DNA of 64,000 bases from Cellulomonas taurus (GTDB taxonomy: Bacteria > Actinomycetota > Actinomycetes > Actinomycetales > Cellulomonadaceae), in NCBI RefSeq assembly GCF_012931845.1, contig NZ_CP051884.1:1302001-1366000 (forward strand), given 5' to 3'. The notes beneath the pieces are model-generated. The model had not been told where the DNA came from and searched no databases. It saw only the letters and a program-made list of their open reading frames with translations. Positions 21,716-29,798 of the stretch are shown here, piece by piece; the first letter of the stretch is position 1, and every line of letters starts with the position of its first letter. The position numbers and the translations under genes were made by a program.

Positions 21716-23095
21716 TCAGGCGGAGATGTCGGCCTCGTCGTCGGGGACGTCCGGCGGGACGACGTTCGGACCGGCCTCGGGCGGGCGAGGGCGGTCCTGG
21801 GGGTGCAGGCGGGCGGCGATCAGCGCCACGTCGTCGTCGCCGGGGCCGGCGGGCAGTTCGGCCAGGAGACGGTCGCAGAGGGAGTCGAGGTCCCGGCGGG
21901 CGTGTCGGCTCAGCGCGTCCTGCAGGGCTGCCATGCCGTCCCTGATCGACCGGGTGCGTCGCTCGATCAGGCCGTCGGTGTACATCAGCAGGGTGGTGCC
22001 GCGCTCGAGGACGACCTCGCTGTCCACCCGGGGGCGCTGCGGATCGATGCCGAGGAGCAGCCCGGGCGCCTGCGCGACCAGAGCGGTGACCTCACCGTGC
22101 TCGGTGACCACCATCGGCGGCGGGTGTCCGGCCGCGGCCCAGCGCACCCGGGTCACCCCGAGCTCGCGCTCGCGGTCGGTCTGCTCCAGCCGGGCCACCA
22201 GCGCGCTGGCCATGGTGGTGATCCGCAGGGTGCGGGCGGCGGCGTCGAGGTGGGCGAGCACCTCCGCGGGCGAATCCTGGGTCACGACCGCGATGCCGCG
22301 CAGCATGGACCGCAGCTGCGCCATGACCGCGGCGGCTTCGATGTCGTGTCCGACCACGTCGCCGATCACCAGCATCGTCGATCCGTCGGGCTGCAGGAAG
22401 GCGTCGTACCAGTCGCCGCCGACCTGGGCGCCTTCGGCTGCCGGCTGGTAGCGGACCGCCACCTCGACGTGGTCGGGTTCGACCGGTGCCGTCAGCAGGG
22501 AGCGCTGGAAGGTGAGTGCGACGTCGCGCTGGCGGCGGTACAGCCGGGCGTTGTCCAGCACCACGGCCGCGGCCGACGCCACCTCGGTCAGTGTCGCGCG
22601 CTGGGCGTCGGAGAGCGCGGGGCGTTGCGGACCGTTGAACAGGGAGACAGCGCCCAGGGTGCGCCCGCGGCTCTGCAACGGCATGACGGTCAACGACTCG
22701 GGCGCGAGGAGATCGGCGAGTTCGCGGGCGCGACCCGGTTCCAGGACGCGATGCAGCGCGGTCAGCGCGTCGGACGGCACGTGCACCACCTGCCCCGAGT
22801 CCATCGCGTCCATCAGCATCGAGCTGGACCGCAGCGCACCGATCCTGGTGGCGGCGTACTCCTGGACCAGTGCGGCGTGGTCGGGGTCCGTGTGCCACCA
22901 CCCGATGTCCCGCAGCCGGCGGTGACGCATCCGGGACTCGTCGTCGTCGACCAGGCTGATCACGCACCAGTCCGCGAGGGTCGGACACAGCAGCCGTGCC
23001 AGGCGTCCCACGGCGACCTCGGCGTCCAAGGTGCGGGTGAGCTCAGTCATCACCGTCGCGAGCAGTCGGTCGCGATCGGGCGTTGCCTCGTGCAC
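21716..23095 (-). CDS. GAF domain PP2C (RsbU-like) serine phosphatase, 459 aa
   Basis: Residues about 15-180 are a GAF sensor (LARLLCPTLADWCVISLVDD, LTVMPLQSRGRTLGAVSLFN). The C-terminal part is a SpoIIE/RsbU-type PP2C phosphatase: GAQVGGDWYDAFLQPDGSTM, VIGDVVGHDIEAAAVMAQLR, WAAAGHPPPMV and MYTDGLIERRTRS, which carry the metal-binding aspartates. Such enzymes dephosphorylate STAS anti-anti-sigma proteins when the sensor is activated. A STAS gene is 3 kb away (26,091) and an HATPase gene converges next door. The start ATG lies in a 233-bp divergent gap. Confidence 0.92.
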   Translation of the reverse strand: MHEATPDRDRLLATVMTELTRTLDAEVAVGRLARLLCPTLADWCVISLVDDDESRMRHRRLRDIGWWHTDPDHAALVQEYAATRIGALRSSSMLMDAMDSGQVVHVPSDALTALHRVLEPGRARELADLLAPESLTVMPLQSRGRTLGAVSLFNGPQRPALSDAQRATLTEVASAAAVVLDNARLYRRQRDVALTFQRSLLTAPVEPDHVEVAVRYQPAAEGAQVGGDWYDAFLQPDGSTMLVIGDVVGHDIEAAAVMAQLRSMLRGIAVVTQDSPAEVLAHLDAAARTLRITTMASALVARLEQTDRERELGVTRVRWAAAGHPPPMVVTEHGEVTALVAQAPGLLLGIDPQRPRVDSEVVLERGTTLLMYTDGLIERRTRSIRDGMAALQDALSRHARRDLDSLCDRLLAELPAGPGDDDVALIAARLHPQDRPRPPEAGPNVVPPDVPDDEADISA

Positions 23096-23328
23096 GCATC
23101 ATCCTGTCTCGACGTCGACAGGGTGCCGACATCGTGTCGCGCAGCGTACGGCACCTGCGGGCCTCGACGATGCGGTCCGCCTCGGCCGTGGTGCCTGACA
23201 CGTCAGCCCTCGGGGGGAGCTTCACCCGCACCCGTGGGATGACTGCTCGCCGATGGTGTCGGGTCCCGGGGTTGACGCGGTGGCACGTCCCGCTCGGTCA
23301 GAGTTGCCCTGACCAGGAGGAGGACGTG
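23096..23328. promoter_or_regulatory. Divergent gap between the PP2C and S41 peptidase genes
   Basis: This gap should hold promoters for both genes. I see no convincing repeats or hairpins. The only clear element is the strong ribosome binding site AGGAGGAGG at 23,315-23,323 for the peptidase. Confidence 0.3.
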
Positions 23329-24291
23329 GTGAGCAAGCGAATGCGACCGGTGTGGTGGACGGTGAGCGCCGTGATGGCGGTCGGTGTGGTGGGCGTGCTG
23401 GGTGCGGTGTGGGCGTTCGGACCCCGGATCGGGATCTGGCTGGTACCACCGTCGCCGGAGCGGTACGGGCAGGACATCGTGCGGATGCTCGACTCGGGGC
23501 TGTACGCCCACGGAGCGGAGTGGGCCACGGCCCGGCAGGAAGCCCTCGACGCACTGACCTCCGTGCACTCCTTCGACGAGGCGGACGCCGCGCTGGCCGA
23601 TGCGGTGCGGGTCGCCGGCGGGCATCACTCGCGGATCATCCCGGCGAGCGGTTCCTCGTCGGATCCCGACGGCGGTCCGGCGCTGCCGACCGTGACCGTG
23701 GACGGCGGGATCGCCACGGCGGTGGTGCCCGAGTTCACCGGTGACCCCGCGGCAGGACAGCGGTACGCCGACACGCTGGCCGAGGGTCTGGTCGACGCCG
23801 ACGTCTGCGGAGTGATCGTGGATCTGCGCGGGAACGGTGGTGGCGACATGGGGCCGATGCTCGCCGGGCTGGCACCCCTGCTGCCGGACGGTGACGTCTC
23901 CAGCTTCGTGATCCGGGACCAGGTGACGACGGTCCGGCTGACCGACGGCACGGTCTCCGGTGGCGGCACGACGACCAGCACGGCCGCGGGCGCCACCACA
24001 CTGGACGTGCCGGTCGCGGTGCTCACCGACGACGGGACGGGCAGCTCAGGTGAACAAGCGGCGATCGCGTTCCACGGGCTGGACCGGGCGCGATCCTTCG
24101 GCCTGCCCACCGCGGGCTACGCCAGCGTGAACCAGACGATGACGCTGTACAGCGGATCGACGCTGGCGCTCGCGGTGGGGGAGACCGAGGACCGGACCGG
24201 CGCCCGATTCGGTGATGCGCCGATCGCACCGGATCAGCCGTCGCAGGACCCGGTGGCGGACGCGACCGCGTGGCTCACGGGGCAGTGCTGA
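23329..24291 (+). CDS. Membrane-anchored S41 family peptidase, 320 aa
   Basis: The N-terminus has a transmembrane helix (residues 8-30, WWTVSAVMAVGVVGVLGAVW) and the rest is outside the cell. The C-terminal two thirds resemble tail-specific S41 proteases: VIVDLRGNGGGDMGPML, then VLTDDGTGSSGEQAAIAF carrying the probable nucleophile Ser, and LPTAGYASVNQTM. There is no PDZ domain, so it is one of the short S41 forms. Of two adjacent GTG codons the second (23,329) has the better spacing from GGAGG. The last codons and stop are part of an exact 18-bp tandem duplication. Confidence 0.82.
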   Translation: MSKRMRPVWWTVSAVMAVGVVGVLGAVWAFGPRIGIWLVPPSPERYGQDIVRMLDSGLYAHGAEWATARQEALDALTSVHSFDEADAALADAVRVAGGHHSRIIPASGSSSDPDGGPALPTVTVDGGIATAVVPEFTGDPAAGQRYADTLAEGLVDADVCGVIVDLRGNGGGDMGPMLAGLAPLLPDGDVSSFVIRDQVTTVRLTDGTVSGGGTTTSTAAGATTLDVPVAVLTDDGTGSSGEQAAIAFHGLDRARSFGLPTAGYASVNQTMTLYSGSTLALAVGETEDRTGARFGDAPIAPDQPSQDPVADATAWLTGQC

Positions 24292-24318
24292 CGGTGCCGA
24301 CAGTGCTGACGGTGCCGA
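24283..24318. repeat. Exact 18-bp tandem duplication spanning the S41 peptidase stop codon
   Basis: The unit CAGTGCTGACGGTGCCGA occurs twice back to back (24,283-24,300 and 24,301-24,318). The first copy holds the last two codons and the TGA stop; the second lies in the gap before the converging VOC gene stop at 24,323. Confidence 0.9.
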
Positions 24319-24322
24319 TGCG

Positions 24323-24679
24323 TCAGTCGGTGCCCCAGCACAGGCAGAACGGATGACCCGCCGGGTCGGCGTACACCTGGAAGTTGTGCTCACCGGCCTC
24401 GGCGAGCACCCGGGCGCCGAGCTCCATCACGCGCGCGTGGGCGGCCGGGAAGTCGTCCACCCACAGGTCGAGGTGGATCTGCTGCTGCGGCACGCCGTCC
24501 GGCCAGTCCGGCGGCACATGGTTCGGTGCCAGCTGGACGCCGATCCGAGCGTCTCCGTCGACGCTGATCATGTGCCAGTCGTCGTCCCGCCGGACCTGCC
24601 CGTCGAGGATCCCGGCCCAGAAGGTGCTCTCGGCGTCGAGATCCGCGGCGTCGAACACCACAACCTGTGAGAAGCGCAT
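24323..24679 (-). CDS. VOC superfamily (glyoxalase-like) protein, 118 aa
   Basis: The sequence has the paired beta-alpha-beta-beta-beta layout of VOC proteins: FSQVVVFDAADLDAESTFWA at the start and QIHLDLWVDDFPAAHARVME in the second module, ending NFQVYADPAGHPFCLCWGTD, the typical C-terminal strand. Potential metal ligands His and Glu are partly present. Many relatives are bleomycin-resistance-like or unassigned, so no substrate is proposed. The ATG at 24,679 is the family-typical start. Confidence 0.83.
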   Translation of the reverse strand: MRFSQVVVFDAADLDAESTFWAGILDGQVRRDDDWHMISVDGDARIGVQLAPNHVPPDWPDGVPQQQIHLDLWVDDFPAAHARVMELGARVLAEAGEHNFQVYADPAGHPFCLCWGTD

Positions 24680-24729
24680 GGGCCACGGTAGTCGGCGGCG
24701 GCAGAGGTCGGCATCCGGGCCGCCCGGGG

Positions 24730-25110
24730 TCAGCTCGCGGCGGCGCGGGTCCAGTCGATGGAGAACCGCTGCGGCTCGAACCGCAGCATCCACACCGGCA
24801 GGAGTTCGCCGACCCGGACCGGTCGTGGCGGTTCCGCGGTGTGGGTGACCCGGGGCTGGCCCGGTCCGTCGATCCGGAGGACCAGCTCCACCCGCCGCCC
24901 GCTGGGGCTGGGCAGCTGGCGTACCTCCTCGACCAGCGCGGTGGTGGGCACGCCGTTGTGCGGACCCACCACCCCGCTGATCAGCGCGTCCTGATACGCC
25001 CGGACGTCCTCGGTGGCCTGCACCGAGGTCGCCATCGCGTCGGCGAACGACGGTCGGGGCTGGTCGCGGCTCCACCGGACCAGTCGCATCAGGTCGCGCA
25101 GTGCTCCCAT
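24730..25110 (-). CDS. Hypothetical protein, 126 aa
   Basis: The protein (MGALRDLMRLVRWSRDQPRP) is soluble, with a helical first half and a beta-rich second half (RRVELVLRIDGPGQPRVTHT, GELLPVWMLRFEPQRFSIDW). It is not recognised. It lies two bases downstream of another unknown gene and is probably in the same transcript. Confidence 0.68.
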   Translation of the reverse strand: MGALRDLMRLVRWSRDQPRPSFADAMATSVQATEDVRAYQDALISGVVGPHNGVPTTALVEEVRQLPSPSGRRVELVLRIDGPGQPRVTHTAEPPRPVRVGELLPVWMLRFEPQRFSIDWTRAAAS

Positions 25111-25112
25111 GC

Positions 25113-25571
25113 TCAGGCGCGACCCTCGCGGGCGATCCGGCCCATCTCGCGGCCGACGGCCGGGTTGGTCTGGGCGCGGGCGGCGAACTCCTCGGCCGCG
25201 GCGGTCCAGGCGGCAGCGTCGATGCCCTGGCCGGCGGCGAGACCGGCGAGGGCTGCCTGGTCGTAGTTGACCGCCTGGGACTGGGCGATCACGGTCGCGT
25301 ACTGCTGCCAGGTCACCCCGTTGGCCGCGGGGGCGAACGCTGCGTCGTCGGCGGTGCCGCCGGTGTTGCGGAAGTCGGCCTCGGCCTGGCCGCCCGGCTG
25401 GGCCATCGCCTGGGCGATCAGGGCCTGCTGGTCGGCGGCGCTCATCCCGGCGACCCCGGGTGCCTGCGGTGCGCCGGACGCGGCGCGCGCGGCGGCCACG
25501 GAGGCGTCCGCGTCCTTGCCGGCCTGCTGGGCGTTGCCGACCGCGCCCTTGATCCGATCGAAGATTCCCAT
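25113..25571 (-). CDS. Hypothetical Ala/Gln-rich protein, 152 aa
   Basis: The N-terminus MGIFDRIKGAVGNAQQAGKD looks like an amphipathic helix, as in phage-shock and membrane-surface proteins. The rest is Ala/Gln-rich and helical with a conserved-looking GVTWQQYATVIAQSQAVNYD. No signal peptide or membrane helix. It is followed by the 24,730 gene with a two-base gap, forming a two-gene operon. Function unknown. Confidence 0.7.
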   Translation of the reverse strand: MGIFDRIKGAVGNAQQAGKDADASVAAARAASGAPQAPGVAGMSAADQQALIAQAMAQPGGQAEADFRNTGGTADDAAFAPAANGVTWQQYATVIAQSQAVNYDQAALAGLAAGQGIDAAAWTAAAEEFAARAQTNPAVGREMGRIAREGRA

Positions 25572-25691
25572 CGTGTACTCCGTCTCATTCCGGCGATATG
25601 TCCGATCCTTGCCTATCAAGGTGCAGGTCAGAGGGCAAATCGTTCGGGAAAGAGGCGGCGCGGCGCTACTCATCGCACTGCTGCCAGATGG

Positions 25692-25703
25692 GTGACATGT
25701 CAC
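25692..25703. promoter_or_regulatory. 12-bp perfect palindrome in a divergent promoter region
   Basis: GTGACATGTCAC is a perfect 12-bp palindrome in the 228-bp gap between the leftward unknown operon and the rightward small gene. It is followed by the unusually AT-rich AAAATG. It may be an operator for a dimeric regulator. Confidence 0.4.
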
Positions 25704-25799
25704 AAAATGCGGCGGTTTCCTCACGCGAGCGACCGTCGACCGGCACGCTGAGGCCGACACCCGCGACCAGCGGGCGACCGGCAGAAGAAACGCGATGTG

Positions 25800-26090
25800 A
25801 TGTCCCGACGGATCAGCCAGCTGGCGACGGACCAGATCCGGCACGCCCGGGTGGTCGTGCTGCACGCACCCCAGGACGTGGGCGACGGGCAGATCAGGTG
25901 GTCACTGAGCGTCGTCGATCTGAGCGGGGCGGTGGTCGCCCGTGAGACCGTGCTCGCGCCTGACTGCCCGCACCCGCTGACCGAGGTGGTGCGGCCGTAC
26001 CTGGATCTGATCGGGCGGCGGGTGACCGGCGAGTGGATCAGCGACCACGACGGACAGGGGCAGGTGCGGCACCGCGCGCTGATCGTCTGA
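25800..26090 (+). CDS. Small hypothetical protein, paralogue of the 29,158 gene, 96 aa
   Basis: The protein has a beta-rich core, RWSLSVVDLSGAVVARETVL, followed by HPLTEVVRPYLDLIGRRVTG and an acidic end. The same pattern (LTWTLTVLTADGVPLAESRV, VPLAAIVQPHLDVVGLESRG) is in the gene at 29,158, so the two are divergent copies of one family. No function known. The ATG at 25,800 directly follows an in-frame GTG that is also possible. Confidence 0.65.
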   Translation: MSRRISQLATDQIRHARVVVLHAPQDVGDGQIRWSLSVVDLSGAVVARETVLAPDCPHPLTEVVRPYLDLIGRRVTGEWISDHDGQGQVRHRALIV

Positions 26091-26435
26091 TCACTCGAAG
26101 TCGACCTGCGGGGAGATCCCGGAGACGCCCAGGACGAAGGTGAGCATCTCCGTCGCCCCGCGGATCCGGAGCCGGGGCCGGTCGGCGGGTCGTTCGAGCA
26201 GTACGACGGCGACCACGCTGATCACGCCGGAGTCGGCGAAGCTGACGCCGCTGAGGTCGACCAGGTCGACGGCGCGCAGGTCCTCGGGGGAGTACGTGGT
26301 GCGGAAGCGGCGGGTGGCATTGAGGTCGATCTCGCCGTTCAGGTACAGCGTGCCCGGGTCGTCCGCGGCGATGGTGATGGTGCCGTGGCCGAGCGCGTCG
26401 GGGGAGTCGGGGTCGGCGCGGGGTCGGCGGGGCAC
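26091..26435 (-). CDS. STAS domain protein, anti-sigma factor antagonist-like, 114 aa
   Basis: STAS antagonists bind GHKL anti-sigma kinases and release sigma factors when dephosphorylated. The central motif VDLSGVSFADSGVISVVAVV is the STAS core, where the Ser after FAD is the usual phosphorylation site. The N-terminal strand TLYLNGEIDLNATRR also matches. It converges on the 25,800 gene and follows the GGDEF-EAL gene in the same direction, three bases apart, suggesting cotranscription. It is the likely substrate of the PP2C/HATPase pair 3-5 kb away. Confidence 0.85.
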   Translation of the reverse strand: MPRRPRADPDSPDALGHGTITIAADDPGTLYLNGEIDLNATRRFRTTYSPEDLRAVDLVDLSGVSFADSGVISVVAVVLLERPADRPRLRIRGATEMLTFVLGVSGISPQVDFE

Positions 26436-26438
26436 GGC

Positions 26439-28649
26439 TCAGTGTGCACCACTGTGGTCGACGACGGTGGCGGCTTCGCTGAGCCAGGCGCGGAAGTCGT
26501 CGGCGGGCATCGGCCGGGCGTGCAGGTAGCCCTGGGTGCGGTCGCAGCCGAGCAGTCGCAGCTGGTCCAGGGTCTCGGTGTCCTCGACGCCCTCGGCGAC
26601 CAGCCGCAGGCCGAGGTGGTGGGCCAGGTCGATGGTGCCGGAGACGATGGCGCGGGTGCGCGGGTCGGTGGTCAGTTTGCCGGTGAACGTGCGGTCGAGT
26701 TTGAGTTCTTCCGCCGGCAGGTCGTTGAGGTACGCCAGGGAGGAGTACCCGGTGCCGTAGTCGTCGATGCTGACCGCGATGCCGAGGTCGCGGATCTTGC
26801 GGGTCACCTCGATCGCCAGCTCCGGGTCGTGCATCAGGGTGGTCTCGGTGATCTCCACGACCAGGGAGGACGGCGGCAGGCCGGTCCGGGTGAGGGCGGC
26901 GGACAGCGCGCCCAGCAGCCCGGGGAACTCCAGGCAGGAGGTGGACAGGTTGACCGCCACCGGGATGTCCACCCCTGCCGTTCGCCAGGCCAGCGCCTGC
27001 CGGGTGGCCTGGTCCAGGACGTGCCAGGTGAGCGGCGTCATCAGCCCGTGCTCCTCGGCGAGGTCGAGGAAGGCGAAGGGGCCGAGCAGTCCGCGTCGCG
27101 GGTGGTCCCAGCGGACGAGGGCCTCGGCGGCGACCACGGCACCGGTGTGCGCGTCGAGCTGCGGCTGGAAGTGCACGGTGAGCTCCCCGTGCTCGGTGCT
27201 GGTGCCGGTGAGCAGTCCCCGGAGGTCCTCCGCGAGTTCGTGCTGGGTGCGGGCGCGGGCGTCGATGGCCTCGTCGTAGACCTGCACTCCGGTGCCCGAC
27301 CGCTTGGCGATGTACATCGCGGCATCGGCGCCGCGCAGCAGCTCACCGTCGCGGTGCTCGCCGAGCAGGGTGCTGGCCACGCCGATGCTCGCGGACACCC
27401 GCAGCAGTCGCCCGCCGATCTCACTGGGCATCGTCGCGGCGGCGCAGAGTTCGTGGGCGATCCCGGCGGCGCGCTCCGGGTCCGGGTCGTCCAGCACCAC
27501 GGCGAACTCGTCCCCACCGAGGCGGGCGAGCAGTCCGCGACCCGCCAAGACCGTCTCCAGCCGCTCGGCCATGTCCTGGATCAGGGCGTCGCCGACCGCG
27601 TGTCCGTAGCGGTCGTTGACGTCTTTGAACCGGTCCAGGTCGATGACCAGCAGAGCGGTGCCGTCGGAGTCGGAGACCGCGTCGAGTCGTTCGACCAGGG
27701 CGCGCCGGTTCGGCACGCCGGTCAGGGAGTCGGTGCGCGCCTCGACCCGGGAGGAGGCGAGCAGTGCCAGGTCGCGGACCAGGCGCAGTGCCCGGACGCA
27801 GGCGATCAGCCCGGCGGCCACGGCGACGGCGACCACCACACGGGAGCCCCCCGGCAGCACGGCGTTGGTGGCCACGATGGCCAGGGCGGCGGCGATCACG
27901 ACCACCGAGCCCGCGGTGGTGGCCCGGGACGAGGAGTAGGTGGCGGTGCGATCTGAGTGGGGGAGTCCGCAGGCGATCGCGGCGGCGACGATCAGTGCCG
28001 CCCACCCCATCCCCGCCACCACGTCGAGGCCGGCCAGCATGGCGATCAGCTCGGCGATCAGCGCGGTCAGGGCGCCACCGCTCAGAAGGGCCGCGCGGCG
28101 ATCGGAGCGCAGGTCGGCGATGGCGGTCACGGTCAGGCAGCTGCCGACCAGGACCGTGGCGGCGGCGAGCCGGAGCACGTGCCCGAGCAGATCGGGGCCG
28201 AGGGTGGAGGGTCCGGGGGACAGCTGCGTGCGGATCAGGCAGCCCAGCGCGACCGCCGCGAGGAAGGCGCTGACCCCGTTCGCCCAGTCGCCGGGGTCGG
28301 AGAGTGCGGTGCTGGACCGGTTCCAGCGCACCAGTCCCTGGTACACGGCGGCGGACGCCGCGATCGCCGCGCAGCTGAGCGCCCAGTCCTGGGCGGCGCT
28401 GCCGAGGCCGACGGCGCGCACGACCGATTCGATGCCGAGTCCGACGGTCAATGCCCAGCCGCCACGCGTACTCCAGCGCCAGAGCGTCGCGTCGTCGTCG
28501 GCGTGGACGGTACGCAGTCGGACGGTGCCGGCAGCGGCCGCGAGGGTGGCGAGTGCCCACAGGGCGATGTCGGGCCCGCCCGCCACGAAGGCCGTCGCCA
28601 GCACCAGGAGTGCGGCGACGACCGCGGGGGTCGGACGTATGCGGGCCAT
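26439..28649 (-). CDS. Membrane-bound GGDEF-EAL protein (cyclic-di-GMP turnover), 736 aa
   Basis: About ten transmembrane helices cover residues 8-270 (VVAALLVLATAFVAGGPDIA and others). Then a GGDEF domain follows: TDSLTGVPNRRALVERLDAV, LVIDLDRFKDVNDRYGHAVG and ARLGGDEFAVVLDDPD with an intact GGDEF site. The C-terminal EAL domain has AEALVRWDHP, VEITETTL, IDDYGTGYSSLAYL and AEGVEDTETL, so the EAL site and metal ligands look intact. The protein could make or degrade cyclic-di-GMP depending on membrane signals. The ATG at 28,649 was selected because it begins the hydrophobic region. The STAS gene is immediately downstream. Confidence 0.94.
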   Translation of the reverse strand: MARIRPTPAVVAALLVLATAFVAGGPDIALWALATLAAAAGTVRLRTVHADDDATLWRWSTRGGWALTVGLGIESVVRAVGLGSAAQDWALSCAAIAASAAVYQGLVRWNRSSTALSDPGDWANGVSAFLAAVALGCLIRTQLSPGPSTLGPDLLGHVLRLAAATVLVGSCLTVTAIADLRSDRRAALLSGGALTALIAELIAMLAGLDVVAGMGWAALIVAAAIACGLPHSDRTATYSSSRATTAGSVVVIAAALAIVATNAVLPGGSRVVVAVAVAAGLIACVRALRLVRDLALLASSRVEARTDSLTGVPNRRALVERLDAVSDSDGTALLVIDLDRFKDVNDRYGHAVGDALIQDMAERLETVLAGRGLLARLGGDEFAVVLDDPDPERAAGIAHELCAAATMPSEIGGRLLRVSASIGVASTLLGEHRDGELLRGADAAMYIAKRSGTGVQVYDEAIDARARTQHELAEDLRGLLTGTSTEHGELTVHFQPQLDAHTGAVVAAEALVRWDHPRRGLLGPFAFLDLAEEHGLMTPLTWHVLDQATRQALAWRTAGVDIPVAVNLSTSCLEFPGLLGALSAALTRTGLPPSSLVVEITETTLMHDPELAIEVTRKIRDLGIAVSIDDYGTGYSSLAYLNDLPAEELKLDRTFTGKLTTDPRTRAIVSGTIDLAHHLGLRLVAEGVEDTETLDQLRLLGCDRTQGYLHARPMPADDFRAWLSEAATVVDHSGAH

Positions 28650-28709
28650 CTCTCTCTTATCGGCAGTGCGCGGGTCGAGGCAAGATCGCATCCGCGAGTT
28701 CACCCGCTG

Positions 28710-28982
28710 TCAACACGACCAGCGGCGTTCGGCGGCGAGTCCGGCCGGCACGGACGCGCGACCCCACCCCCGGACGTCGTGGCAGCCCTCGGCCACCAAC
28801 GCACCACAGGAACAGGTCCACAGCGTGTGGGTGCGCCGGGGTGCGCAGCGGCAGAACACCGAGCCCTCCCGGGGCCGGAACGGTCCGAAGGTGGGCCAGG
28901 CCCATCCGCAGGCGGGGCACTGCGGCGGCGGGATACGCAAGAACCCGCGCCTGGTGCGCACCCATCGCCCCGGGTCGGTCAT
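28710..28982 (-). CDS. Small cysteine-rich hypothetical protein, 90 aa
   Basis: The start MTDPGRWVRTRRGFLRIPPP was chosen as the more upstream frame adds an unlikely leader. The protein has CPACGWAW, a Cys pair in VFCRC, and WTCSCGALV, forming up to two zinc ribbons, and several Trp. No function known; likely a nucleic-acid or protein-binding ribbon. Confidence 0.6.
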   Translation of the reverse strand: MTDPGRWVRTRRGFLRIPPPQCPACGWAWPTFGPFRPREGSVFCRCAPRRTHTLWTCSCGALVAEGCHDVRGWGRASVPAGLAAERRWSC

Positions 28983-29157
28983 CGAACAAGTGTACGAACG
29001 GCAGGAATCGGGCAACTCGTCGAAAACGACTCAACTGTGACGTCGGCCACACTTTGCCGGGCGCTGTGAACTGGGGTGATGTCGCTGACCTGGGACGTAG
29101 GTCCCGGGAAGTTCACCCGATGCGCCGCACACTGGCCGCACAGAGCGGGGGGTCTGG
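28983..29157. promoter_or_regulatory. Divergent gap before the paralogous small gene
   Basis: This gap is locally AT-richer than its surroundings (for example AAAACGACTCAACTGTGACG near 29,020-29,042) and likely holds divergent promoters. No repeat or palindrome stands out. Confidence 0.3.
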
Positions 29158-29475
29158 ATGGGGGACGGGACGCTGCCTCGGATCGCGGGGCTCAGCGGTG
29201 CCGAACTGGCACTGGTCACGACGGTGGCGATGCACTCGCCCGGGTCGGCGGGTGCCGGATCGCTGACCTGGACGCTCACCGTGCTGACGGCGGATGGGGT
29301 CCCGCTCGCGGAGAGCCGGGTGACGTCGCCGGACTACCCGGTGCCGCTGGCCGCCATCGTGCAGCCGCACCTGGATGTGGTCGGCCTGGAGTCCCGGGGG
29401 GCGTGGCGGACCGAGGCGACCAGCGACGGCGTCCCGCGGTTCAGCGTTCCGGTCCGCCTGCGCCCCGACCGGTGA
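29158..29475 (+). CDS. Small hypothetical protein, paralogue of the 25,800 gene, 105 aa
   Basis: The sequence MGDGTLPRIAGLSGAELALV leads into the shared core LTWTLTVLTADGVPLAESRV and VPLAAIVQPHLDVVGLESRG, aligned with the gene at 25,800. It is mainly beta and soluble. The GGGGGG stretch before the ATG is a possible ribosome binding site. The gene is followed by a strong stem-loop. Function unknown. Confidence 0.68.
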   Translation: MGDGTLPRIAGLSGAELALVTTVAMHSPGSAGAGSLTWTLTVLTADGVPLAESRVTSPDYPVPLAAIVQPHLDVVGLESRGAWRTEATSDGVPRFSVPVRLRPDR

Positions 29476-29490
29476 CACCCGGGCACGGCG

Positions 29491-29524
29491 ATGCCCCGCC
29501 CCACCCGGAGGTGGAACGGGGCAT
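29491..29524. terminator. Bidirectional stem-loop terminator between convergent genes
   Basis: ATGCCCCG and CGGGGCAT pair, as do the inner CCCACC and GGTGG, around a CGGA loop, giving a long, strong stem with one mismatch. It separates the rightward 29,158 gene from the leftward CsbD gene and can terminate both. Confidence 0.8.
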
Positions 29525-29534
29525 CGGTACGGGG

Positions 29535-29708
29535 TCAGCCCTTGAAGGCGTCCTTGACCTTCTCGCCGGCACCCTTGAGGTCCGCCTTGGACTGGTCGGC
29601 CTTGCCCTCGGCCTCCAGACGCTCGTCGTCCGAAGCGCGGCCGGTGGCCTCCTTGACCTTCCCAGAAACCTTCTCAGCGGCGTTCGCGATCTTGTCGTCG
29701 AGTCCCAT
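29535..29708 (-). CDS. CsbD-like stress protein, 57 aa
   Basis: The translation begins MGLDDKIANAAEKVSGKVKE and ends DLKGAGEKVKDAFKG, the standard pattern of the CsbD family, small charged helical proteins linked to general stress (sigma-B type) regulons. AGAGGAGG precedes the ATG with good spacing. It is short but unmistakable. A partner-switching module within 10 kb could be related, but no regulatory link is shown by sequence. Confidence 0.92.
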   Translation of the reverse strand: MGLDDKIANAAEKVSGKVKEATGRASDDERLEAEGKADQSKADLKGAGEKVKDAFKG

Positions 29709-29798
29709 GGGGTCCTCCTCTGCTCGGGGATGACTCGACGGTAGGTCGACTGTGCGGGTGCCGCATCCGGAAACGGGGTGAGCGCGACCCGGAACGGG

